Of a DNA stretch of 12,697 bases, positions 1 through 5,450 are shown piece after piece. The first letter of the stretch is position 1. Each line of letters opens with the position of its first letter. Under the pieces are notes generated by a model that searched no databases, had not been told where the DNA came from, and was given only the letters and a program-made list of their open reading frames with translations. The DNA is from Nitriliruptoraceae bacterium (lineage in GTDB: Bacteria; Actinomycetota; Nitriliruptoria; Nitriliruptorales; Nitriliruptoraceae). A program made the position numbers and the translations under genes. The stretch is taken from positions 1-12,697 of the forward strand of contig SKJO01000133.1 in NCBI GenBank assembly GCA_007121975.1, given 5' to 3'.

Positions 1-182
1 GGGGCCGGTCGACGGCGTCCACCAGGTTGGCGTCGCGCTCCACACGCACGGTGTGCGCGCCCAGCGCTGCCGGGCGCTGCAGGCCGCGAAGCGCTTGCGC
101 ACACGCACCGACGTGCGTTGCTCGTGCGGTGCTGCGCGCTGGACGACGATCGTGGGCCGGGTCGGGGCCGGCGCCAAGATGT

Positions 183-222
183 GGCGTACCCAACCGGTCG
201 CTCTTGACCGGTTGCGTACGCC
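183..222. repeat. 40-bp stem-loop repeat, copy 1
   Basis: The left arm GGCGTACCCAACCGGTC (183-199) and right arm GACCGGTTGCGTACGCC (206-222) form a 17-bp stem with one C/C mismatch and a 6-nt loop. A related element follows 23 bp downstream. No T-run follows on either strand, so it does not look like a classical intrinsic terminator. It lies downstream of the sortase/small-protein operon and may protect that transcript's 3' end, or it may be a dispersed REP-like element. Confidence 0.75.
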
Positions 223-245
223 GCGTGGTCCACCGTGGAGGATGC

Positions 246-285
246 GGCGTACCTAGCCGGTCACCGAAGTCCGGTTGAGTACGCC
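246..285. repeat. 40-bp stem-loop repeat, copy 2
   Basis: This copy aligns to copy 1 without gaps over 40 bp, with about 31 identical positions. Arms GGCGTACCTAGCCGG (246-260) and CCGGTTGAGTACGCC (271-285) surround a 10-nt loop. Two positions that form Watson-Crick pairs in copy 1 have changed to G-U wobble pairs when read as plus-strand RNA. The third pairing anomaly is at the same stem position as the mismatch in copy 1. The ends GGCGTAC and GTACGCC are identical in both copies, and the flanks (GATGYG before, GCGT after) are also similar. Confidence 0.7.
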
Positions 286-362
286 GCGTCCCCGCCCGCC
301 GGCAGCGGGGGCAGCCGCAGCGGCCCGGCGAGGTGGCGCCTACCGCCGACCCGACCCGTGGG

Positions 363-398
363 GCCAGCCGGGCAGCGCCAGCCGGGCAGCGTCAGCCG
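363..398. repeat. 14-bp tandem direct repeat, two and a half copies
   Basis: GCCAGCCGGGCAGC occurs at 363-376 and again at 377-390, followed by a degenerate partial third unit GTCAGCCG (391-398). The third unit includes the stop codon (392-394) of the minus-strand small membrane protein. Slippage here could change the sequence just after that stop. Confidence 0.7.
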
Positions 399-565
399 CG
401 GGAGAAGCGGGCACCCGCGAGCGCCTGCGGGAGCGTCGGGTCCTGCTCGAAGGTGCGCTCGACCCAGGGGAACACCCAGGTGAACAGCACGACGATCGCC
501 ACGGCGATGAGCACCACGATCAGCACGATGCGCAACCAGCGGGGCATGGTCGGGTCTCCCGTCAT
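392..565 (-). CDS. 57-aa single-pass membrane protein coupled to the sortase
   Basis: A short gene easily missed because of its length. It begins MTGDPTMPRWLRIVLIVVLI, has a hydrophobic helix at about residues 10-31 (including LIAVAIVVLFTWVF), then an acidic and polar tail (VERTFEQDP) ending near residue 57. The ATG at 563-565 overlaps the sortase TGA (562-564) as ATGA, the usual form of translational coupling, and the third-position GC is high. An in-frame ATG six codons later (545-547) is an alternative start. I do not recognise the family. Position and topology suggest a protein that works beside the sortase at the membrane, but that is inference. The main alternative is a chance open frame, which the ATGA overlap and the clear transmembrane segment argue against. 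Confidence 0.7.
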   Translation of the reverse strand: MTGDPTMPRWLRIVLIVVLIAVAIVVLFTWVFPWVERTFEQDPTLPQALAGARFSRG

Positions 566-1326
566 CCGGTCACGAGCCGGGGCGTCGCCGCGGCGGACGC
601 CTGCACCTCGTCGTCGGACTCGTCGGAGATCGGCTGCTGAGAGCGGTCGACCTCGGTGAGCAACTCACCCCAGGCGATCAGGCGCTGGGCGGCGCTGTGC
701 CGGGGATGGCAGGTGGTCAGGGTGATCGTCGCCTCGCCGGTCTCCAACGGGTCGTCGCCAACCACCCAGACCTCGGTCGGCCGCACGATGCGCTGCTCGC
801 GGTAGCCGTACACCCACTCCTGCCCGGCGCGGTCGAGCACGTGGATGGTGTCCCCGTCCTCGAGTTCGTTCAGCGACCAGAACGGGGAGCCGTAGGTCGT
901 GCGGTGCCCGGCGACGGCGAAGTTGCCCGGCCCGCCGGGCACGTCGGAGTCGGGGTAGTGACCGGGGCCGAGTCGAAGGATGTCCAGCGAGACCCCGGAC
1001 ACGACGAACAACACGTCGTCGTTCACGATCCGCTGACCGTCACGCTCGAACCACACCGCGGCCACGGCATCGCCGACCTCGATCGACTCGTCGCGCTCGA
1101 GTGGCCGGAACATGTCCGGGCTGATGGTGGGATCCTGCTCGCCACCGGCACCCTCGCCCGGCGCCTCGGAGCTCTCCGCTGGCGCGGTGGGAAACATGCC
1201 CGCAAGCTCGCGCTGGGCCCGGTTGGTCTCGAGCCCGGTGAACCACAGCAGGTACACGACGTAGAGCAGCACGACCGCACCGCTGACCGTGAGCGTCCAG
1301 CCGATGCCACGGACCACTCGCGTCAT
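562..1326 (-). CDS. srtE: Class E sortase (membrane-anchored transpeptidase)
   Basis: Sortases cleave a C-terminal sorting motif (LAxTG in characterised class E members) and join the surface protein to cell-wall peptide. This 254-aa protein has one N-terminal transmembrane helix (about residues 8-30), a low-complexity acidic/Pro linker (about 44-70), and a catalytic domain from about 80 to 225. The family's catalytic residues are visible: His141 in AVAGHRTTYG, Cys206 in TLTTCHPRHS and Arg215 in AAQRL. An acidic tail of about 30 residues follows. The ATG at 1326 has GGGAGG 8 nt upstream (1335-1340). The gene is divergent from crgA, and its stop overlaps the start of a small membrane protein. 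No LPxTG- or LAxTG-bearing substrate is encoded in the window, so it probably serves unlinked surface proteins. Confidence 0.9.
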   Translation of the reverse strand: MTRVVRGIGWTLTVSGAVVLLYVVYLLWFTGLETNRAQRELAGMFPTAPAESSEAPGEGAGGEQDPTISPDMFRPLERDESIEVGDAVAAVWFERDGQRIVNDDVLFVVSGVSLDILRLGPGHYPDSDVPGGPGNFAVAGHRTTYGSPFWSLNELEDGDTIHVLDRAGQEWVYGYREQRIVRPTEVWVVGDDPLETGEATITLTTCHPRHSAAQRLIAWGELLTEVDRSQQPISDESDDEVQASAAATPRLVTG

Positions 1327-1342
1327 GCAGGCTGCCTCCCGA

Positions 1343-1356
1343 GTCCCACGTGGGAC
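1343..1356. promoter_or_regulatory. Perfect 14-bp palindrome, candidate operator
   Basis: GTCCCACGTGGGAC is perfectly symmetric and centred on CACGTG. It lies between the putative sortase -10 (1367-1372, minus strand) and the sortase Shine-Dalgarno, in the 5' leader where a bound repressor could block transcription. A second, 8-bp palindrome, GGACGTCC (1353-1360), overlaps its right end. The regulator is unknown. Confidence 0.45.
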
Positions 1357-1366
1357 GTCCGGACGC

Positions 1367-1372
1367 AGCGTA
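1367..1372 (-). promoter_or_regulatory. Putative sortase -10 element TACGCT
   Basis: On the minus strand the hexamer TACGCT fits the actinobacterial TANNNT consensus and lies about 40 bp upstream of the sortase start codon. No clear -35 is visible, so this is a candidate only. Confidence 0.35.
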
Positions 1373-1387
1373 CCCAGCGCACCCCGG

Positions 1388-1393
1388 TAGGCT
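1388..1393 (+). promoter_or_regulatory. Putative crgA -10 element TAGGCT
   Basis: TAGGCT sits 34 bp before the crgA ATG within GGTAGGCTT. The same 9-mer occurs just upstream of the tRNA-Ala gene at 3560-3568, which supports promoter use. No good -35 is seen. Confidence 0.45.
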
Positions 1394-1427
1394 TGGGGCC
1401 GTCGTCCCTGGCCGGTGAGGTCCGTTC

Positions 1428-1700
1428 ATGCCCAAGAGCAAGCACCGTCGCGGTGGCAAGCCACGTCCGCGTGCGCATCAGACCTCACCGCCGCCCAAGA
1501 ACCCCACACCCTCGCCGACCTGGGTCCCCGCGACCGGGGTCGCGCTGCTGATCCTGGGCACCCTGGTGATCCTCATCGGGTACCTCCCCGGCGTCAGCGC
1601 CCGGACCGCCTCGTGGATCTGGCTCGGGTCAAACTGGGGACTGGTGTTCGGGTTCGTGTTGCTCAGTGTGGGGTTCGGATTCCTGACGCGGTGGCGGTGA
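1428..1700 (+). CDS. crgA: Cell division protein CrgA
   Basis: CrgA is a small actinobacterial membrane protein that joins the divisome and helps time septation and recruit cell-wall synthesis enzymes. This 90-aa protein has the family layout: the conserved start MPKSK with a basic tail (KHRRGGKPRPR), a Pro/Thr-rich linker, and two transmembrane helices (about residues 34-54 and 68-87) joined by a short loop. It ends in the family's characteristic hydrophobic helix plus TRWR. A GTGAGG sequence upstream serves as Shine-Dalgarno for the ATG. The divergent sortase is a common neighbour of crgA in actinobacteria. The pknA/pknB, rodA and pbp genes often found nearby are not in this window. Confidence 0.88.
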   Translation: MPKSKHRRGGKPRPRAHQTSPPPKNPTPSPTWVPATGVALLILGTLVILIGYLPGVSARTASWIWLGSNWGLVFGFVLLSVGFGFLTRWR

Positions 1701-1905
1701 CGACCTGCGGATGCCCCCGCGTTTCTGTGGATAAGAGTCGCCCAAGAGGGCGATAGTTGCGCGGTGAAAGCATGCTATTGCGCGCTCAGCGTCCGTCGAC
1801 TCCGGCGCTTCCCTAGATGCCCACAGGTCCCGTGGATACGCCGGTGGATCATGAGCACGTCGCGAGATCCCTCGGATTCGCCCGAAAAACGGCGGCAGCC
1901 ATCGT
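1701..1905. other. Convergent intergenic spacer with DnaA-box-like sites
   Basis: This 205-bp spacer separates crgA from the convergent zinc-ribbon gene and has no credible gene. It holds an exact DnaA box TGTGGATAA (1726-1734) and weaker look-alikes CGTGGATAC (1831-1839) and GGTGGATCA (1843-1851). A short hairpin TCGCCC-AAGA-GGGCGA (1738-1753) may end crgA transcription, although no strong T-run follows. Two direct TTGCGCG copies (1757-1763 and 1778-1784) are 21 bp apart and flank an 8-bp palindrome AGCATGCT (1769-1776). The stretch is richer in A and T than its surroundings. Confidence 0.55.
1738..1753. terminator. Weak candidate terminator hairpin after crgA
   Basis: A perfect 6-bp stem TCGCCC/GGGCGA with an AAGA loop lies 38 bp after the crgA stop. 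It is followed by TAGTTG rather than a T-run, so termination is only possible, not strongly predicted. Confidence 0.3.
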
Positions 1906-2250
1906 TCAGCTGAGGATCTCGGTGCGCTCATGCATCCGTTGTCCACAGTGGCTCGGCGCCCGTGAGGTCCCCCGCACCAGCAGCAGCACCTCGGTGCCGC
2001 ACTCCTCGCACCAGAACAGGGTGCGCTCGTCGGGCCCGACCGGTCGCGGGTCGGCGGCGTCGTCATCGAGGTGGCGGGCGTCGGTCACCAGCACCCGCAG
2101 CGACGCGATCAACCACCGCAGCATGGCGTAGGAGGCCAGCGGTCCCAGCACCCAGAACCACCCGAAGTTCACGCCGATCACCACGGCGACGAAGCCGAGG
2201 GCGACCAACAGCAGGACCAGCACGACGACCTCGCGGGGGATGGCGCGCAC
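1906..2250 (-). CDS. Two-helix membrane protein with C-terminal zinc ribbon
   Basis: The predicted product has 114 aa. Residues 7-27 (VVVLVLLLVALGFVAVVIGV) form one hydrophobic helix and about 30-48 (GWFWVLGPLASYAML) another. An acidic linker (HLDDDAADP) leads to a small metal-binding module with Cys81 and Cys84 in WCEECG, and His101-Cys102 in HCGQRM. This CxxC...HCG pattern resembles the zinc-ribbon or desulforedoxin-like ends of small actinobacterial proteins. The frame stays open far upstream across the divergent ATPase gene, but that part is antisense shadow. GTG 2250 is the only in-frame start just before the hydrophobic helix. Its Shine-Dalgarno is weak (a GGA a few bases upstream), so the start is the least certain part. 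Function unknown. Confidence 0.65.
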   Translation of the reverse strand: MRAIPREVVVLVLLLVALGFVAVVIGVNFGWFWVLGPLASYAMLRWLIASLRVLVTDARHLDDDAADPRPVGPDERTLFWCEECGTEVLLLVRGTSRAPSHCGQRMHERTEILS

Positions 2251-2331
2251 GACGATCCGTGCACGGCGCTCACGGATGCCTAGGGTGCCATGCCGCAGAT
2301 CCCCCTGGCGACCCGCAAGTGCTATCTTTTC

Positions 2332-2337
2332 TATACT
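2332..2337 (+). promoter_or_regulatory. Putative ATPase -10 element TATACT
   Basis: TATACT lies in the most AT-rich patch of the window (GCTATCTTTTCTATACTTCC, 2321-2340), 51 bp before the GTG start at 2389. The minus-strand read of the same patch (TATAGA, GATAGCA) could serve the divergent zinc-ribbon gene. Confidence 0.5.
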
Positions 2338-2378
2338 TCCTCGCATCCGCTCGCCGCACCACCGGGGCCTTCCCCCAC

Positions 2379-2383
2379 AGGAG
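2379..2383 (+). promoter_or_regulatory. Shine-Dalgarno AGGAG fixing the ATPase start
   Basis: AGGAG stands 5 nt before GTG 2389. An in-frame ATG at 2290 would add 33 residues of unlikely composition and lies upstream of the TATACT promoter element, so GTG 2389 is preferred. Confidence 0.7.
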
Positions 2384-2388
2384 CCGCC

Positions 2389-3564
2389 GTGGCCAACCCC
2401 TTCGAGCAACCGGTGACCACCGGGGCTCTCGACCCCACGGCCAACCCCTTCCGCCCCGGCATGGGACGGGTCCCTCCCGACTTCGGTGGACGCGAGCCCG
2501 CCCTGCGCCGCGCCAAGCACGTCGTGGACCAGCTGACCCGCGGCCAGGCGCCGCCTGCGGTGCTCTACCGCGGGGTGCGAGGGGTGGGCAAGACCGCGCT
2601 GCTCGCCTACGTCCGCCAGCAGGCCCGCAGCCGGGGCCTGCTCACCATCCACCTCGAGGCCGACCGTGGCGACGCCGACCTCACGGCCAGCCGTGAGACG
2701 CTGCTGCGCGACGGCGCCGCCCTGCTCGACGGCCCCGGCAGCACCGAGGTCCCGCTCGCCGTCCTCGAGCGGCGCTCGGGGCACGTGGTGGCACGTTCGG
2801 CCGGCAGCCCCCAGGCCACCTTCGAGCGGGCCGTGGGCGACCTCGCAGCGCTGGCCGGCGCGGCCGGACGCGGGGTGCTGCTCACCGTCGACGAGGTCCA
2901 CGAAGCCGAGGAGACCCTGCTCAAGCCGCTGCTGCGGGCGGCGCACCGCACCGCCCAGGACGACCTGCCGATCGGCGTGCTGCTGTCGGGCCTGCCGGCA
3001 GCGGCCGAGACGCTGTTCGACGAGGGCCAGACCTACACCGAACGCCTCGAACGTGTGGAGCTCGGCCTCCTCGACCGCGACGGCACCGCCGAAGCGATCC
3101 GCTCCCCGTTCGCCCGCGAGGTCGGTGCCGAGGTCGACGAGTTCGTCATCGACGCGGTACAGGACGGCTCGGGTGGCTACCCGTGGTTCGTGCAGTTGTG
3201 GGGCGCCGCGCTGTGGGACCTCGCGGGCGACCCGACGCGGGTCCGGCTCGAGGACGCCCGCGCCGCCGGGGTCGAGGTCCACGAACGCGTCGAGGCGTTC
3301 TTCGTCGACCGCTGGCGCCGGGTCCCCTCGGGCCGCGCAACCCGGCTGGTGGTCACGTTGGCCGAACTCGGCGGCGAGGCCGAGATGAGCGAGGTGACCA
3401 CCGCGCTCGACCTCACCCATCAGGCGCTCTCCCCGGCCCGCCGCGAAGTGGTGGACCGGGGGCTGGCCTGGGCTCCCGGCCGGGGGCGTCTGGCATTCAC
3501 CGTCCCGGGCTTCGCCGACTGGGTCCGGCGCACCAGGCCGGACGAGGGTGGCGTGCCCGGGTAG
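2389..3564 (+). CDS. AAA/STAND-like ATPase with C-terminal winged helix
   Basis: A 391-aa P-loop ATPase of the AAA_16/ORC-like group. An N-terminal segment with an NPFxPG motif precedes Walker A, GVRGVGKT (about residues 62-69, Lys68). Walker B is LLTVDEVHE (about 164-172, Asp168 and Glu169). A conserved GGYPWFVQLWG segment (about 262-272) marks the lid. Residues from about 310 to 380 resemble a winged-helix DNA-binding domain ending in FTVPGFADWVRR. Proteins of this kind occur alone in many actinobacteria, with no assigned role. The gene is monocistronic, ends in a TAG that is also the -10 of the following tRNA, and diverges from a zinc-ribbon membrane protein. A conflict or signalling ATPase is possible, but no partner gene supports it. 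Confidence 0.8.
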   Translation: MANPFEQPVTTGALDPTANPFRPGMGRVPPDFGGREPALRRAKHVVDQLTRGQAPPAVLYRGVRGVGKTALLAYVRQQARSRGLLTIHLEADRGDADLTASRETLLRDGAALLDGPGSTEVPLAVLERRSGHVVARSAGSPQATFERAVGDLAALAGAAGRGVLLTVDEVHEAEETLLKPLLRAAHRTAQDDLPIGVLLSGLPAAAETLFDEGQTYTERLERVELGLLDRDGTAEAIRSPFAREVGAEVDEFVIDAVQDGSGGYPWFVQLWGAALWDLAGDPTRVRLEDARAAGVEVHERVEAFFVDRWRRVPSGRATRLVVTLAELGGEAEMSEVTTALDLTHQALSPARREVVDRGLAWAPGRGRLAFTVPGFADWVRRTRPDEGGVPG

Positions 3565-3567
3565 GCT
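3562..3567 (+). promoter_or_regulatory. tRNA-Ala -10 element TAGGCT
   Basis: TAGGCT ends 11 bp before the first base of the mature tRNA, the expected geometry for a -10. It shares the 9-mer GGTAGGCTT with the crgA promoter. The TAG is at the same time the stop codon of the ATPase gene. Confidence 0.55.
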
Positions 3568-3578
3568 TCGCGGACCGC

Positions 3579-3652
3579 GGGCCCGTAGCTCAGCCTGGCA
3601 GAGCGCTGCCCTTGCATGGCAGAAGTCGTCGGTTCAAATCCGATCGGGTCCA
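3579..3652 (+). tRNA. tRNA-Ala (anticodon UGC)
   Basis: A complete cloverleaf is visible. The acceptor arm GGGCCCG pairs with CGGGTCC, and the D arm is GCTC/GAGC. The anticodon arm is CTGCC-CTTGCAT-GGCAG with anticodon TGC, followed by variable loop AAGTC and T arm GTCGG-TTCAAAT-CCGAT. The third acceptor pair is G-U, the classic alanine identity element G3-U70. The discriminator is A at 3652. The CCA end is not fully encoded (CCT follows), so it must be added after transcription. Confidence 0.97.
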
Positions 3653-3670
3653 CCTGGACACATCCGGTAC

Positions 3671-3698
3671 TTGCGCTGCCTGCAGGCGGCTGTAAGGG
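3671..3698 (+). promoter_or_regulatory. Candidate uspA promoter
   Basis: TTGCGC (3671-3676), a 16-bp spacer and TAAGGG (3693-3698) form a plausible -35/-10 pair before the UspA gene. A perfect 10-bp palindrome GCCTGCAGGC (3678-3687) lies in the spacer, where a bound protein would block polymerase. Read-through from the tRNA promoter is the alternative. Confidence 0.35.
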
Positions 3699-3733
3699 TC
3701 ATAGCTCCACCAGCCGCGGTCAGAAGGGCAACC

Positions 3734-4234
3734 ATGGGACGCATCGTCGTCGGGGTCGACGGATCGAAGGAATCGCACGAGGCGCTGCGCTGGGCGCTGG
3801 ACGAAGCCACACTGCGCGGCGCCGAACTGCACGTCGTCCACGTCTACGGGCCGGTCGGCGAAGAGAGTCCGTATGCCGCCTCCTACGCCTACGCCCCGGA
3901 TCGCGGCACGGCGGGACGGCTGACCGAGGATGAGGCCCGCTGGCGCGAGGAGCGACAGCGCACCGTGCACGAGCGGGCCCAGCGCATCGTCAACGACGTC
4001 GTCAAGGCGGTAGGTGCCGACCACGCCGACCTCGCGGTGCACCAGGAGGTGATCGCCGGGGCCCGCTCGGCCCAGGCCCTGATCGACCGCGCCCGCCATG
4101 CCGACCTGCTGGTGGTGGGTTCCCGGGGCCGGGGCGGCTTCAAGGGTCTGCTGCTGGGGTCGGTCTCCCAGCAGGTCGTGCAGCACGCGCCGTGCCCGGT
4201 GGTGGTGATCCGGCCCGGCACGACCGCGGACTGA
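3734..4234 (+). CDS. Universal stress protein (UspA family)
   Basis: A single-domain 166-aa Usp protein with the Rossmann-like fold of nucleotide-binding stress proteins. It begins with the conserved IVVGVDGSKES strand-loop, then HVVHVY (about residues 33-38), an insertion of about 30 residues rich in charged amino acids, and ends with the ATP-binding motif GSRGRGGFKGLLLGSVS (129-145). That motif matches Gx2GxGx9(S/T), so ATP binding is expected. Family members modulate stress survival, but this one's target cannot be read from sequence. The frame is open upstream through the tRNA, so the start matters. ATG 3734 has AAGGG 5 nt before it and starts at the conserved N-terminus. It leads an operon, with only 6 nt before the DUF2470 gene. 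Confidence 0.92.
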   Translation: MGRIVVGVDGSKESHEALRWALDEATLRGAELHVVHVYGPVGEESPYAASYAYAPDRGTAGRLTEDEARWREERQRTVHERAQRIVNDVVKAVGADHADLAVHQEVIAGARSAQALIDRARHADLLVVGSRGRGGFKGLLLGSVSQQVVQHAPCPVVVIRPGTTAD

Positions 4235-4240
4235 ACCGGG

Positions 4241-4552
4241 GTGCGTCACACCCCGCTCACCGAGGAGCAGGAGGCGGCCGCACTCGCCCACCTGGCGGCC
4301 GACCACGCAGCGCACGTGCTGGTCATCGCCCGCGCCTTCGGCCCCGACCCGGAGGCCAACGAAGCCCGGGTCATCGCGATCGACGCCGACGGCCTCGACC
4401 TCGAGGTCACCTTCCGGGACGAACCTCGGCGCGTGACCGTGCCCTTCGCCCACCGGCTCACGACCCCTGAGCAGCTCACCGAACGCTTCGCGACCCTGCA
4501 CCGCGCCGCCCGCCACGCGCTCGGGCTACCCCCCACTCCCGACCCGGCCTGA
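4241..4552 (+). CDS. Free-standing DUF2470 domain protein
   Basis: A 103-aa protein starting with GTG. Its core (AADHAAHVLVIARAF at about residues 19-33, RVIAIDADGLDLEVTF at 43-58, then RVTVPFAHRLTTPEQLTERF) matches the DUF2470 pattern. In HugZ/HutZ-like haem-utilisation proteins this domain follows an FMN-binding split-barrel domain and contacts haem. Here the split-barrel part is missing. This is not a truncation, because the gene has its own start 6 nt after the uspA stop and its own stop 4 nt before the hydrolase. The N-terminal His-rich helix could carry a ligand, but no role in haem chemistry is shown. Recognition is by motif memory, so the family call is moderate. Confidence 0.72.
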   Translation: MRHTPLTEEQEAAALAHLAADHAAHVLVIARAFGPDPEANEARVIAIDADGLDLEVTFRDEPRRVTVPFAHRLTTPEQLTERFATLHRAARHALGLPPTPDPA

Positions 4553-4556
4553 GCGG

Positions 4557-5447
4557 ATGCTGCGCTGGCTGCTGCTGAGGGCCTACCGGCTGCCCTCCCG
4601 CCCCCCTCCGCCCACGCCGGCGACGCTGGGACTGCAGGCCGAGGAGCGCACGCTGCGCGCCGAGGACGGCGCGCGGCTGCATGCCTGGCTGCTGACCCCT
4701 CCACCCGGCCCAACCGCGCACCGACCTGGTCCCGGGGTCGTGGTCACCCACGGGTGGGGCAGCCACGGCGGGGATCTGCTGCCGGTGGTCCCACCCCTGC
4801 TCGACGCCGGGCTGTCGGTCCTGCTGCTCGACGCCCGCGGGCACGGTCGTAGCGACCCGGTCGAGTTCATGTCGATGCCACGCTTCGCCGCCGACATCGA
4901 GGTGGCGCTCACCGAGCTGCGTGCCGACCCGCGCCTCGACCCCGACCGCATCGGGCTGCTCGGACACTCGGTGGGTGCCGGCGCCAGCCTCCTCGCGGCC
5001 GCCCGCGACCCACGGGTCGGAGCAGTGGTGAGCCTGGCCAGCCTGGCCCATCCCGCCGAGCTCATGGCACGCACCCCCGGCGCGGGCCTGCTGCCCGACC
5101 GGTTGCTGGCGGCGGCACGCCGCACGGTCGAGGCCACCATCGGGGCCGACCTCGACGACATCGCCCCGCTGACTTCCATTGCTCGCGGCGAGTGCCCCGT
5201 GCTCCTGGTGCACGGACTGGACGACACCACGGTGCCACCCACCGACGCCACCCGGCTCGCCGACCGTGGACGGCAGGCCGACCGACCGGTTGCACTCCGG
5301 CTCATCGTCGGCGCCGACCACCGGTCGCTGGACACCCTGCTGCCCGTGGCCTGCGAGGCCGCCGGGTTCCTCGTCCGCGCGCTCGAGCCGACCCATCGCC
5401 CGGTTTCCCCGGTCCGGGACGTGGCGGGTCGGCCGCCGCTGGCCTAG
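4557..5447 (+). CDS. Alpha/beta hydrolase (serine hydrolase)
   Basis: A 296-aa cytoplasmic alpha/beta-hydrolase fold protein. The nucleophile elbow is GHSVG with Ser138. The oxyanion-hole motif is HGWGSHGGD (about residues 65-73). The acid is probably Asp223 in HGLDDTTVPP, and the base is His255 in GADHRS. The strand LLLDARGHGRSD (89-100) is typical of the peptidase S9/DUF1749-like esterase group. The N-terminus MLRWLLLRAYRLPSR is basic and amphipathic and may sit at the membrane. The substrate is unknown, with esterase or peptidase activity equally possible. The ATG lies 4 nt after the DUF2470 stop. The final TAG also forms the -10 element of metY. Confidence 0.85.
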   Translation: MLRWLLLRAYRLPSRPPPPTPATLGLQAEERTLRAEDGARLHAWLLTPPPGPTAHRPGPGVVVTHGWGSHGGDLLPVVPPLLDAGLSVLLLDARGHGRSDPVEFMSMPRFAADIEVALTELRADPRLDPDRIGLLGHSVGAGASLLAAARDPRVGAVVSLASLAHPAELMARTPGAGLLPDRLLAAARRTVEATIGADLDDIAPLTSIARGECPVLLVHGLDDTTVPPTDATRLADRGRQADRPVALRLIVGADHRSLDTLLPVACEAAGFLVRALEPTHRPVSPVRDVAGRPPLA

Positions 5448-5450
5448 CGT
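5445..5450 (+). promoter_or_regulatory. Putative metY -10 element TAGCGT
   Basis: TAGCGT fits TANNNT and contains the stop codon of the hydrolase gene. The expected transcription start lies at about 5457, leaving a leader of about 60 nt before metY. No convincing -35 is seen. Confidence 0.4.

Larger units (their letters stand above)
1..391. other. Left-edge region without a confident gene
   Basis: No reading frame here is convincing. The plus frame starting at base 2 stays open to a TAG at 254-256, but its end runs through a stem-loop repeat and the product resembles nothing I know. Antisense to it, bases 1-49 read as a plausible protein-like stretch (VRVERDANLVDAVDRP) that could begin at GTG 49 or GTG 43 and leave the window. 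No Shine-Dalgarno sequence precedes either GTG, and the only in-frame start further upstream is a TTG at 190, inside the first repeat. What can be supported are the two 40-bp stem-loops and a 14-bp tandem repeat, listed separately. Confidence 0.5.

Noticed and set aside
183..285. CRISPR array
   Set aside because: Only two units, each internally palindromic over 40 bp and separated by 23 bp, with no further repeats and no cas genes.
1701..1905. Replication origin (oriC)
   Set aside because: Only one intergenic exact DnaA box, no dnaA or dnaN in the window, and no clear DNA-unwinding element. It is kept as a box-cluster finding only.
2290..2388. Upstream ATG start for the ATPase
   Set aside because: It lies before the TATACT element and gives an atypical N-terminal extension, while GTG 2389 has a well-placed AGGAG.
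2251..3420. Long minus-strand open frame extending the zinc-ribbon gene to 504 aa
   Set aside because: This part is antisense to the ATPase, which has clear Walker motifs, and its composition is the Gly/Ala/Arg-rich shadow typical of GC-rich DNA.
3579..3652. Genomic-island boundary at the tRNA-Ala gene
   Set aside because: No integrase, no direct repeat of the tRNA 3' end, and no shift in base use on either side.
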